Of a stretch of DNA of 64,000 nucleotides, positions 24,283 through 43,522 are shown piece after piece. The DNA comes from Maylandia zebra (Eukaryota > Chordata > Actinopteri > Cichliformes > Cichlidae): contig NC_135175.1 of NCBI RefSeq assembly GCF_041146795.1, positions 37,835,169 to 37,899,168 of the forward strand, written 5' to 3'. Made by a program: the position numbers and the translations under genes. Under the pieces are notes generated by a model, which was not told where the DNA came from, searched no databases, and saw only the letters and a program-made list of their open reading frames with translations. Position 1 is the first letter of the stretch. Every line of letters begins with the position of its first letter.

Positions 24283-24935
24283 AGAAGCAGCACAAACGCT
24301 AATTTTACCTGCACAAATCAGCACAAACGTAGCACTAAAAAAGTAGACCATTTTGGCCCGTTTTGGAGCAGTCTGGGGGGATGGTGACCTTTGAATGACC
24401 TATAAAATAAAGTTTAATATCTCGGAAACCGTAGCAGCACAAACGCTAATTTTACTTGCACAAATCTGCACAAACGTAGCACTAAAAAAGTAGACCATTT
24501 TGGTTTGTTTTGGAGCAGTCTGGGGGGATGGTGACCTTTGAATGACATATAAAATAAAGTTTAATATCTCGGAAACCGTAGCAGCACAAACGCTAATTTT
24601 ACCTGCACAAATCTGCACAAACGTAGCACTAAAAAAGTAGACCATTTTGGTTTGTTTTGGAGCAGTCTGGGGGGATGGTGATGTCATCAGCAAAAAATAT
24701 AACTTTTAATATCTCAGATACTGTAGCAGCACAAACGCTAATTTTACCTGCACAAATCAGCACAAACGTAGCACTAAAAAAGTAGACCATTTTGGCCCGT
24801 TTTGGAGCAGTCTGGGGGGATGGTGACCTTTGAATGACCTATAAAATAAAGTTTAATATCTCGGAAACCGTAGCAGCACAAACGCTAATTTTACCTGCAC
24901 AAATCTGCACAAACGTAGCACTAACCGCTCCGCCT
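24283..24935. repeat. Tandem subrepeats (about 147 bp) in the right arm of the foldback element
   Basis: Four successive units each contain gcactaaaaaagtagaccat, at about 24331, 24480, 24626 and 24773 (spacing 146-149 bp), with gcagcacaaacgctaatttt between them. The left arm has no such expansion, which explains the unequal arm lengths. Confidence 0.85.
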
Positions 24936-25014
24936 ATTTGCCTTTACGTTTCAAGTGGGTGGGGGGGTCAGCTTCACTCTGCTCCGTTCAGAGGCTCTGC
25001 TGTGGTCACGTGAC

Positions 25015-25800
25015 TGCACTGCTTCCAACGCGCGCAAACACATTCGGGGGGACCAAACGGGCGCGTTCGGAGCCCTGTCCACAACAACTGCACTGCGCAT
25101 GCGCGTCTCCCACAGGGGTTTGGCGCGCTGCCTGCGTGCCTCCGCAGAGTGAGCGTGCTGGCGCAAAGCTCGTCACCGTCACAACAACAACAACAGGAGG
25201 ATAAAGTGTCGCGACCTCCCCCCCCTCCCCGCCGGAACCGACCCCCTCCCCCGACGGACGCCCCCGGTCTCGTGTCACGGTAAGACTCGCTCGCGGACCC
25301 GCGCGCCCCTGGTCCCGCCGCGGTCGCCGTTTCCGCGGGGATGCTGCGCGCTCTCGAGCCGTTCATGGCCGCTCGAGCTCCGTGTGGCCGAGGCCGCGGC
25401 GCCGTGGCTGCTCGCGTGCCTGCGTGTCCGTCCCGGGGACGGCGGAGCGGTGGCCCACGAGCCGGTGAGCGCGCGGGTTAGCGAGAAACTCCATCTTCTC
25501 TCCGTCCTGCCCGCCATTTCACGCGCACTGACCGGGGCCCGCTCACGCACCGGTACCAAGTACAGATGGCGGAAGTACCGGTGATCCGACTAACGGCAAC
25601 GCGACTTTCCCCGATCCTCACCAAGCGCCGTTCAGACCGGAATTGGCTGGCTTTATCCCGGGTTGGACCGGTACCGGGACAGGCTATCCCGGGCCGGGCT
25701 GTACCGGAACGCTCCGATCAACGATCGATATTAACGGCTACATGCTAACAGCTAGCCTGCTCTCGTCTCCTCAGCTCTACTCGCAGCGTGCACGCGTTCC
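25015..25800 (+). promoter_or_regulatory. CpG island, likely zbtb14 promoter and non-coding exon 1
   Basis: Dense CpG and GC-rich DNA (for example gcgcatgcgcgtctcc and ccgcgcgcccctggtcccgc) stands out from the AT-rich surroundings. A good splice donor, cacg|gtaagac, lies at 25279/25280. The next + strand gene is zbtb14, whose first coding exon begins directly after a splice acceptor at 31585, so an upstream non-coding exon is required. I infer this island supplies it. The foldback element ends only about 30 bp before the island. gcgcatgcgc (25095 on) resembles an NRF-1 site. Confidence 0.65.
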
Positions 25801-26141
25801 ATGCGCGTGTCCGCTGTATAGAAGCTGCATGTACTGCGCGCGCGTGTACCCGAGTCTGGTATTACAGCAGCACGTGACAGCTGGATCAACGACAGCATTG
25901 ATGATTATCAGCGAATTGATCTGCTGATTGAACATTGATCACGTGTTGTTTGTTAAGCCAATTGGCTGCAGTTCTGCTCAGAGTTCCTGGATTACAGCAG
26001 TTGGAAATAAAGCTGTTGAAAAGTGTTTCACCTTTGACCTCAGCCTTACCACTTCCTATGTCCTAGCCTTGTTTCCTTTCCTTAGAGCAAGTGTGGAATC
26101 GTCCCAAGAAAAACCTCCGTCCTCAGACTGTTCGTCAGTAG

Positions 26142-26268
26142 GTCAGAATCAGATATCAGAATACTTTATTAATCCCTGGAGAAATTATTTTGATTACAGT
26201 GCTCCAGTACAAACAGTAACAAAGACAGACATTACAAGAAGTAACTAATAGACACTATATACTATATA
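26142..26268 (-). repeat. LINE 3'-tail fragment
   Basis: The stretch gaatcagatatcagaatact followed by ttattaatccctgg is the reverse of the tail at 36450-36486 (ccagggatcaataaagtatt, then ctgattctgatt). It is a short 3' remnant of the Rex1-type LINE on the minus strand. Confidence 0.65.
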
Positions 26269-26269
26269 C

Positions 26270-27709
26270 TAGAGCAGGGCGATATGGCCAAAAATATTTA
26301 TCACGATATATATTTGAAAATTTGCGATAACGATATAACTGACGATATAATTGATGCGAGACAAAATACAACTCCACAACATTACTAGCGCAAAAAGACA
26401 ACCTCCCATTTATTTTCACTTAAACAAGAAGCTGGTTTTTATGTAAATTAAAGCTTTATAAAAATGTAACAGTGCAAATGTAAATTCCTTGCTTAAAGTA
26501 TAACCAAAAGGCATTTCCAGTAGAAATGGGCTGACATATCCTGAGCATAACCATGTATAATATCCACTGAAGTTAAAAAGAGGTGCTTTGCAACATTAAA
26601 CTGCAGTGTGCAGTACGTATTTTTTGGACCATAAGGTGCACGGGATTATAAGGCACATTAAGCGAAACAAAGCAGTCAGATAAATCAAACTTTATTAAAC
26701 TCATTCTTCTTGCTTCCTCCACTTCTGTACCATTGATTCATTAATGTTGAATTCTCTGGCAGCTGCTCTATACCCATGTTGTTGCAGTATATTAATGACT
26801 AACCTCGGATGGATGGATCATCTCAGTTGTTCTCCTGACTGAAGTTTGGTCCGTTTACAGCATCCTGCCATGCGATTGCATTTGTCTCTAACTATCAGGA
26901 ACCTTAACGTTAACTTTTATAAGTGGAAAAGTGTTAGTATTCGTCCTCCAGCTTCACTGTTTATGTTATGCTAACATAGCTGTGTCGCTAGCGATCACGT
27001 AGCACATCATTATATACCAGCTAGCCCAACTTCAGTAACTCTACAAACGTCACTGCTGTTTAGTTTCCTGTCTTCATTTATGTTGGACGTGATAGCAGAG
27101 CTGTACGTTTGAATTTTTTCAGAAATCTCTCAGTCAGAACATGCTATATCATGCTTAGGTAACTAGCGAAACTAGCGAGCAAACTTCCGCTAGCTTCCTG
27201 CTAACTTCTAACTCCGTTAAATGTAATAAATTTTGTTTTCATGGATGCCTGGAAGTTAAACTTCATAGTTACACCTGGTAAAGCAGCAACACTGGTCATT
27301 TTATTAAAGATGAAAGAATTGAGACAGTTTTTAACTATCAGTGATGCTGCAGTGTTCGTTTGAACTGAAGCATACAGAGTTTAGGACACAGATTACTCCC
27401 AGATTTAAGAGCATCTTAGTCTGACAAATACGACAATAACGACGGCCGCTTGCATGTTCTGCAAAAAATTGTGCTTTGTCGTGTATCTGACGGACAAACA
27501 CCAAACCAGTTCCACATCACTGAAGTTGCACCATTTTTACAAACCAATTCTGGTTCATCTATTTCACTCAGCAATCGGCCATGTGCGTATGAAAACAAAG
27601 GCACTGCATGCGCGTTTTACTCATATTCTATCGCGATATTTCATTTTCCTATCTTTGCCTAACATTATACCGGTACAATATATGAACGGTACAATATGGC
27701 CCAGCCCTA
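26270..27709 (-). mobile_element. TAG(G)GC..-ended element, copy A (1.44 kb)
   Basis: It starts tagagcagggcgatatggcc and ends ggcccagcccta, which are imperfect inverted ends. It is flanked by ctatatac on both sides (26262-26269, 27710-27717), although the region is TA-rich, so chance is possible. It is the inverted counterpart of copy B at 29017-30255. The minus strand contains a short HTH-like peptide, RAAAREFNINESMVQKWRKQ, near 26702-26770, followed by a stop. A typical ggaccataaggtgcacgg/attataaggcac block lies beside it. Confidence 0.7.
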
Positions 27710-27720
27710 CTATATACTAC

Positions 27721-27764
27721 ACTATATATATATATATATACGTGTGTGTGTGTGTGTGTGTAGA
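27721..27764 (+). repeat. (TA)n(GT)n compound microsatellite
   Basis: A TA run passes into a GT run directly after copy A. Confidence 0.9.
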
Positions 27765-27856
27765 AGTCACTTATTGATAAATGTCTGAATAAGAAAGAAG
27801 AGCATGTGCAAAAAGGGTGTAGCTGTTGCAGTATACAGTGTGTTAAGAGGATGACT

Positions 27857-28613
27857 AAAGCTGGGCAGACACTGCGATTTTTTTTTCAGTCGCGTTATTC
27901 AGCTTCTGCTCAAACTGTACGATTGACTCGCAGGGGTTAGAAGGTCGTAGGTCACAATGCAGGGTCTCACACTATACGGCCCGATGCTCTGATGCGCCCC
28001 GAGTGCTCACACTGTGCGTCCATAGCATGAAGGTTATAACAGAAATTCTGTCGCTCGCTCCCTCTGTCTTTCACTCACACAGACACACACCACCATCAAC
28101 TTTGCTAAATTGCTAATGAAAAATCAGGCAGCTGTTATTGAGCAGCAATGTAAATCCAACTATTTTCATGGTTGTTGTGGTCGTGATAATTTTGTGAGGC
28201 CACATCGAAAAGGCTCGGATGAGCTTTCCAAAGTTCTACAAGTGCCTCCATCGCTTGTTTCCAGATCACACACTGCACTGCTGCTCCGTCTTTTTCACCA
28301 ACGTTTATGTGTTTGCGTGTGCGCAGTGTGAGCAGCTGCGGTGACACTCACGACGGTCATGTGGATTTCAAACCGGGAGCTGGTCGTGAGGTGTTAATCG
28401 CTTGCCATCACCAGTGTGTGAATGGGTGGATGACTGGATATGTAAAGTGCTTTGGGGTCCTTAGGGACTAGTAAAGCGCTATATAAATACAGGCCATTTA
28501 CCATTTACACGACACACGATGAAGGCCAAAATCGGGCCGATCAACAAAACGTTCGCACGACTCAAAAATCGGCTCAAAATGGGCCAAAAATCGCACAGTG
28601 TAAACCCAGCATT
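27857..28613. mobile_element. Non-autonomous inverted-repeat element with nested SINE tail
   Basis: The left aaagctgggcagacactgcg and right cgcacagtgtaaacccagca, continued by tt, are imperfect inverted ends of the aatgctgggyttacactg type. No coding capacity and no clear target duplication. At 28395-28505 it is interrupted by a SINE/LINE-type tail (tggggtccttagggactagt, then aaagcgctatataaatacag). Confidence 0.6.
28395..28505 (+). repeat. SINE 3' tail (L2-type tail)
   Basis: It contains the shared tail words gtgtgtgaatgggtggatga, ctttggggtccttagggact and gcgctatataaatacaggcc. The same tail in the opposite orientation ends the complete SINEs at 34475-34788 and 43111-43440. Confidence 0.75.
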
Positions 28614-29016
28614 GTACAGGGATGGTGTACATCAGCTGTTCACACAGGTGGAACGACTGCGTCCTGACCCTCAGAGCTCTCTCATATATCCAAAGCACAC
28701 TGAGCCTCAGCTCATGTGTCTGAACTGCCGGAAATATTGAGCCACTAATTTGCTCTGCTAAAAACATAGCTGGCTGCTTTTTCTTTGTAAGGAAGTGACT
28801 GTTAGGAGATTAGAATAAGTTACCTTACATAGCACAAGATGAAATCTCACATTTTTATATTTTCCTGCTGTGGAACTCCTTTCCTCCACCCTGTTTGGGA
28901 TTTGCAGTAACAGTCCTCCATCATCACTGATCCCAGCTGACATGAAGCATGAGTCCTGAAGACTGTTAAGTCCTCTAAGCACACGCTGGTCAGTTCATGT
29001 AGATCACAGTGTTGAG

Positions 29017-30255
29017 TAGGGCTGGGGCATATTATACCGTTCACGGTAATACTGGTACAATGCTAGGCAACGATAAGAAAATGAAATACTGCGATAGAAT
29101 ATGGGTAAAACGCGCAAGCGCAGTGCCGAAAAAGCGCGGCGGTAACGGAGAATGAGAATGGGGAAAGCAGATTGAGTGAAACGGATGAACCAGAATTAGT
29201 TTGTAAAAATGGTGCAACTTAACTGGTTTGGTGTTTGTCCATCAGATACACAACAAAGCACTTTTTTTTTGTAGAACATGCAAGTGGCCATCGTTATTGC
29301 CGTATTTGTTGGCCTAAGGTGCTCGTTAATCTGGGAGTAATCTGGGTCCTAAACGCCGTCCTTTAAGGTCCCGAAGTCAAACGAACATCACTGAGAGTTA
29401 AAAACTGTCTAAATTCTTCCATCTTTAATAAAATGACCAGTGTTGCTGCTTTACCAGGTATAACTATGATGTTTAACATCCAGGCATCCATGAAAACAGA
29501 ATTCATTACATTTAACGGAGTTAGAAGTTAGCGGAAGTTAGCTCGCTAGTTTCGCTAGTTACCTAAGCATGATATAGCATGTTCTGACTGAGAGATTTCT
29601 GAAAAAAAAAATCAAACGTACAGCTCTGCTATCACTTCCAATATAAATGAAGACAATGACGTTTGTAGCGTTACTGAAGTTGGGCTAGCTGGTGTTTAAT
29701 GCTGTGCTACGTGATCGCTAGCGACACAGCTATGTTAGCATAACATAAACAGTGAAGCTGGAGGACGAACACTAACACTTTTCCACTTATAAAAGTTAAC
29801 GTTAAGGTTCCTGATAGTTAGAGACAAATGCAATCGCATGGCAGGATGCTGTAAACGGACCAAACTTCAGTCAGGAGAACAACTGAGATAATCCATCCAC
29901 AATACGAGGTTAGTCATTAATATACTGCAACAACATGGGAATAGAGCTGCTGCCAGAGAATACAACATTAATGAATCAATGGTACAGAAGTGGAGGAAGC
30001 AAGAAGAATGAGTTCAATAAAGTTTGATTTATCTGACTGCTTTGTTTCGCTTGATGTGCCTTATAATCCTGTGCACCTTATGGTCCGAAAAATACATATT
30101 TGACTTTTTTATTTGGCACACTGCAGTTTAATGTTGCAAAGCACCTCTTTTTAACTTCAGTGGATATTATACATGGTTATCATCAGTTATATCGTTATCG
30201 CAAATTTTCAAATATATATCGTGATATATATTTTTGGCCATATCGCCCTGCCCTA
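29017..30255 (+). mobile_element. TAGGGC..-ended element, copy B (1.24 kb), inverted relative to copy A
   Basis: It starts tagggctggggcatattata and ends ggccatatcgccctgcccta. Flanks gtgttgag (29009-29016) and gtgttgtg (30256-30263) match at 7 of 8 positions, consistent with an 8-bp duplication. The plus strand at 29943-30008 encodes RAAAREYNINESMVQKWRKQ then EE and a stop, a helix-turn-helix segment like the N terminus of Pogo/Tigger-type (CENP-B-like) transposases. No full transposase is present. With copy A it forms a 1.2-1.4 kb inverted pair around a 1.3-kb spacer. Confidence 0.75.
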
Positions 30256-30262
30256 GTGTTGT

Positions 30263-31585
30263 GCTCATACAGCGTTCTTCACATAGCGACGACTCAACGG
30301 GAAGTAGTTTTATTCTAGCTGTGTGATGTTCAGTTGTGAGTTTAACAGCTGCTGATAAAAACTGTAAATATGTCAGCAGGTTACCGATGAAATAGAAAAT
30401 GCAGTTATGACGAACACATGATATTACGTCGATGTTTTCATGAAAGATTAGGACTGTGGACAGCTATCTAAAGGATGCTCCGGCGTCTCCTCTGCTTAAG
30501 GACGCACTGAAGCTCCTTTCCTTAGTATGTGGGACAGCTCTGATTATGGCCGCCACACAGATACTTTCGGGTCACGTCTCTCAGTGAAGAACTTTCACTA
30601 GCAAAATGGACTCAGTGGGTTCAGTGAGCTGACAGGAAGTGACATCATTAACAGTTAGTGGTGGTTGATGTGACAGAAAGTTCAAAGATGAATCATCATT
30701 ACGCTGATGGTGCGATCTCAAACATCGACTGTTTTTAAGAATCCAAACACTCTGAAGGGAAATCTTTAAAACCGCACCGTGAGTCGGAGGAGGCCTGTGA
30801 ACATGTGACACATGGATCACATGACCTGACAATAAAAGCCTGCTCACACGTTTGCAGTGAAAGACTTTTAATTTGAAATAATACAGGAAGTTTATGTATA
30901 AGGGTTGGAGCAGGTCAGGTCTGCTGATTGGAAGGTCGGCGGTCCGATCTCTGGCCGCTGCAGTCTGTGTACCCTTGTTTCTCCATTAGAGTGTGAATGA
31001 GTGTGATTGGGAGACAGAGGCGCGTTGTATATAGCGCTCAAAGAGAAGTGCTACATAAGAACCAGTCCATTTACCACAAACAGCATGATGCAGTAACAGG
31101 TGACCAGGTTGCTATGGTAACAGACACCATCCAGCTGTGTACTGCAACTCCATTTACGCTGTTGTAATGTCAGAGCTGATGTCATCTGTGTTCAGTATCA
31201 TGTGACGTATCACGTGATCAGCTGTGACCTCATGCAAACAGCTACAGATGTTCTTCCTGGCTAGTGTCGTTAGCTAACCATCAACACCTGGTTGTTGCTG
31301 GAGCCGGGGCATCGCCTCGGTCATAGCTGAAGGGAGAAATGGTGTCCTGGACCTCTGACATAGAACGCTGATCATTCATGCCTGAGGCCTTAGGATGGGG
31401 AAGGTATAGATCAGAGACACGAGGAGAACCTCACATGATTGTAATGTAAAAACGGGTGTTGATGATGTCACACATTTTGATTGGTCAGGTGGTTTCAGTC
31501 CTGGGGGATAATACTAGCTGTAAGTATCATTACCCCCAGACCAGGGTGCTTTGAACCTGATCACGTGATCTGTACCTGTTCTCAG
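30263..31585. other. Intergenic/5' intron DNA of zbtb14; contains a SINE-like piece
   Basis: No coding exon is recognised. A degenerate SINE-like repeat lies at 30903-31078 (B-box-like ggtcggcggtccgatctc and a tail with gttgtatatagcgctcaaag). The rest shows nothing I can name. Confidence 0.45.
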
Positions 31586-39669
<8,084 letters not shown>

Positions 39670-39958
39670 CATCTGGACAGCCCTTTAACCTTTTGTTTTC
39701 TCACAAACTTTGAACTGACTTTGGCTGTGTTTGCTAGGAGCCTTTTTTCCTGCATCGAGTTGATGCACGTGAACCCAAGTGTAAGATAAACCGAGCGGTC
39801 ATGTGATTCACATGTTGTCATGTGACCTCCCTCTGGCTACATGTGTGATTTGTAACCTGGCGTGTTTGTCTTTTCAGTTTGAAGCATAAATTTATAAACT
39901 GTGTAAATTATAAACACTTCTGCTCAGTTTCATGAGCAATGACAGAGAGAACAGTTTC

Positions 39959-39964
39959 AATAAA
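39959..39964 (+). terminator. zbtb14 polyadenylation signal AATAAA
   Basis: Canonical AATAAA about 290 nt after the zbtb14 stop codon, within an AT-rich 3' UTR. Confidence 0.7.
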
Positions 39965-39969
39965 GATTC

Positions 39970-42250
39970 AACCTTATCGACATGTTCTCCTAAGGTTATT
40001 AGCCCAAAAAGGTTGTTCATCATTGGTCACATGACCAATTTAAGACAACACAACAACAAGATGCAGCGACCCAGAGTCTCCATTTCCACTTAGGTCGAAA
40101 GTGCAGACTTCAAACTATATACCAGTTTTTAAATTGTGTCGATGGGCCACAAAACCAGAGTTATGATTAAAAAATACACGCAATGGTTTTTCTGAACAAA
40201 AGAGCGGTGTTTACAGCGGGACGAAACGGCGTTTTCTAAGGACAACGCTAGCAAACACTCTCCGTTTGCAATTGAAAAAAGAAAAAGAAAAAACACCCCT
40301 AATTTTTGTTAAAGTTTTCCATGTCAACCAATCAACTTGTTCTGTAAATAGATTTAAATGGTTATATAAAACACGCCTGAAGCCTTGGCTGCATTTTTTG
40401 GTGAATAGTACCATATAACTTTGTAGTTTGCAAATCTTGTACATACTTTTTTAGAAATATACAATTTCTAATTGCATTTCAAGTTATGAAAATGATTCAT
40501 TAAACATGTTTGAGGTTTTTACACAAAACATAACTTTTTTCTACTCGGATTTTACATTTTTTGTCTGAATTTAGATTAATTGTGCAAATACAGTATGTCA
40601 AAATGAAAAAATAACTCCAATTTCAGATATTTGAGGTTGTGCTGAAAATAATGATACCAAACAAGGCAAGATAAACCGTTTTTAAAGTTGAAATATAGAA
40701 GTAAAATCAAAAGTAGTCAAAAACGGCCGGTTAAACTCACAGCTGGACTGCTACTTCCTGTTGAACGGTTGCTGCATGAGCTCCACATTAAGGCTCAGTG
40801 AATAGTAATGCCTTTTGCGGTATTGCAGTCTTTAGAATTAGTTTTTCCCTTCAGTACAAATCTGCTGGGATAACTGATGATGGAGAAATGCTTTCAGCTG
40901 CTGCAGACATCAGTAAATCTGACCTTTGTAAAGAAGGAGACTGATCTTGTTTCTATGACCACCATAAAACAATGGGGTCAGAACACCTAGCGAAATCAGA
41001 TGTGTGCTTTGTAGTCCATCAACTGGTTTCAACATGGCAGACATCCAGCGTGGCACTGGATGCCACAAAGGTAAGGGCTTTTCTCTTTTCCTAAGACCTT
41101 CTCCTACCCACTTTTCCTTGATCTCGATGATGCAGGATCAGGAGACCGGAGGAACTTTTGCAGCTTTGTCTCTTTGTCGAGGGCATGTCTGTCTTCCGTT
41201 AACATTGGCTGTATCCTGGTATGCTCAGTGTTTTGCTCATGCACATTCTGGACAAACCTCTGGTCTGACGGTAAACTGATGAGAGAGCGCTGCTGCTGGT
41301 CTGCTTTCATTGTTCTGAGATCAGCTAGCAAGAAAACAAATGTCAGTGAAAAATGAGTTTTGTCATGTGGCCGACGTGATGTAAAGATGGGGCACGAATA
41401 AGTTTTTAATAACGAGTTTCATACATTAACACGTAAATGTGTGATGTTGACCATCTCTGATCAAAGATGAACCGATGCTGGCGCAGCAGCACTTTCAGCA
41501 TCTGTGAGAACGTCTGAATGTAACCGGCTGCCATGACAACACTCTAACTTCATGTGAATATTGACCATTAACCATGTCAAGACTGATCACACTTTTTTAA
41601 TTTTTGAATTAATATTTTAATATGCGTTTGTACGTAGATGTAGGCCTGTGGTTCTGTTTTTCGGGGTCCCAACAGGACTCCAAACATATGCTTTATACAG
41701 CATCATATTTGATGTATCACATCATGTACTGAAACTAGCTCAACCGCCCCTCCCTGAGCCTGACTCTGCCGGAGGGTTTTGCTCATAGGGCATATGATTG
41801 TTGCCACTATTGTTGTGATTTGGCGCTGTATAAATAAAACTGAAGCGAATTGAACTTAATTTTACAACAGAGACTCTAGAGGGACTGATCTACCATCAAC
41901 AGGTGGGACTGATAGGGTTTGACCTTCAAGGCTACTCAGGTCTGCTTATTGTCTCAGTGTTAGTGAAGAAAACAGCTGGACCATTTGGAGGTAGGATGCT
42001 CACCCACACTGGTTCCATCTGAACTCTGGGCAGATGTCATGGGACCGGAGGTTAGGACTTTCAATCAGAGAGGCAGGACAGACTTCCTGTACAGGGGTCG
42101 TGGGCCGTGCAGATCGACGAGGGTATGCAGGGAACTTGAATAAATGTTCAGTTTCTATGCTGTACGTCAGAACAAGATCCAGACTGTGATGAAAGTGGTG
42201 GCTTTTACATTTTCAGAGAAAAGTCAGCTTTGAGACTAATCATTTAAGTA
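39970..42250. other. Intergenic DNA downstream of zbtb14
   Basis: No gene recognised. An ATG-led stretch MADIQRGTGCHKG at 41034-41072, followed by a GT, could be a small exon, but nothing supports it. A short L2-type tail fragment (tttggcgctgtataaataaa) lies at 41756-41870, reversed relative to 11005. Confidence 0.45.
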
Positions 42251-42257
42251 TCTAGAT

Positions 42258-42537
42258 CAGGGGTATACACAGTGGGCCAAAATTCAAAACTGGAACAAAG
42301 TCGCGGGCTAACGTTAATATTTATTGAAATATATTTATTCCTCCAGATATAAGAATGAATCTTTTCGTATGGACTCAAACACGTTTTGCTGAAAAACTGA
42401 ATATGGAACAAGCAAAGCTTAATACTAAACAATATATACATTAGCTGTATAATATAATATTTGGTATGGCTTCGCGGGCCAAATGTAATTAGGCTGCGGG
42501 CCAAATTTGGCCCGCGGGCCAGAGTTTGACACCTATG
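42258..42537. mobile_element. 280-bp hAT-type MITE with perfect 8-bp TSD
   Basis: Starts caggggtatacacagtgggc and ends ggcccgcgggccagagtttg then acacctatg. The octamer atctagat is duplicated exactly at 42250-42257 and 42538-42545. Internal gcgggccaaat words are repeated. Non-coding. Confidence 0.85.
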
Positions 42538-43110
42538 ATCTAGATAATGAAATTGAGTAAGGTGATTGATGGATAACAACGAGTGTAGAGTAATGAGGTG
42601 GAATGGAAGATTACTACTGCTGCTCCTCCACAGGAGCAACAATGTGGCCTTGTGAGCTTCTCATTGTCTTTTATTTTGGTGCTTTGGAAGGAAACACAGT
42701 CTTTTCTCTCCCAAGAAGACCAGTGTTTCCACAGAAGGTTTCTGAATTATCCAAATTTCCGAATTAAGGACCACATCATTTTTTGGACACCACTCAGACA
42801 GACAGCGAATTATGGAGAGCATGTAGGTAAACATGTCACTCCTGGTGCGACTGGGACCAGAGAAAACAAATTAGTAACCCATTAATTCATTATTACCTTT
42901 CTAACGTCTGATTGAGAGAACTGATTTTATCTTTAATATATCTTTAAAAATGTGATTTATCCATGAATTTATGATCAGCATTTCATAAAAAACAAAAATC
43001 TTTCACTTCCATCTTTTTTAATTCAGGACATTAAACACATAAACTGTCATGTGTCCGCTTTAGTGACCAGGATATAAAGAGTCCTTTAAATAAGCTGTCC
43101 AAAACTTTCA

Positions 43111-43440
43111 GGTAAATGGCCTGCATTTGTATAGCGCTTTTATAGTCCCTAAGGACCCCAAAGCGCTTCACACTACATTCAGTCATCCACCCATTCACAC
43201 ACACATTCACACACTGGTGATGGCAGCTACATTGTAGCCACGGCTGCCCTGGGGCGCACTGACAGAGGCGAGGCTGCCGGACACAGGCGCCACCGGGCCC
43301 TCTGACCACCACCAGTAGGCAAACATGGGGTTAGTATCTTGCCCAAGGATATTTGGCATGCAGCCAGGAGGCAGCCTGGGATCGAACCACCGACCTTCTG
43401 ATTAGTGGCTGACCTGCTCTGCCACTTGAGCAGGTCAGCC
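43111..43440 (-). repeat. tRNA-derived SINE with L2-type tail
   Basis: The minus-strand head gctcaagtggcagagcaggt (A box) and ggtcggtggttcgatcccag (B box) is followed by the same body and tail as 34475-34788 (to gcgctatacaaatgcaggcc). Same family, diverged copy. Confidence 0.85.
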
Positions 43441-43522
43441 AAATGTTAATAAACAGAAGTTTACAAACAGCACAATAAACACTGCTTTGGGCTGATCTGT
43501 AAACTCTGTCCTTTTCCAAAAG

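Larger units (their letters stand above)
21675..24983. mobile_element. Foldback-type element: long inverted repeats built of tandem subrepeats, perfect 9-bp TSD
   Basis: The nonamer ccgttcaga occurs exactly at 21666-21674 and 24984-24992. Between them is a 3309-bp near-palindrome: left arm 21675-22373 (about 700 bp) and right arm 23542-24983 (about 1440 bp), both starting agcagagtgaagctgacccc from the outside. The arms are built from repeated words of the gcagcacaaacg/cgtttgtgctgc type, in units of roughly 100-150 bp, and the right arm has gained units. The centre holds a LINE fragment. A 9-bp duplication with long subrepeat-bearing inverted arms is the pattern of Drosophila FB elements and of Mutator-like elements. 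No transposase is encoded, so it would be non-autonomous. Confidence 0.85.

Noticed and set aside
24400..24693. 97-codon minus-strand frame with an internal repeat (SPSPQTAPKQTK twice)
   Set aside because: It is the translation of the 147-bp subrepeats of the foldback arm, not a protein repeat.
21675..24983. Reading the regularly repeated cgtttgtgctg words as a CRISPR array
   Set aside because: Repeats are of unequal spacing, lie in inverted arms of a transposon, and the genome is eukaryotic.
41034..41075. Short ATG-led exon MADIQRGTGCHKG with a following GT
   Set aside because: No neighbouring exon, no homology that I recognise, and the length is within chance expectation.
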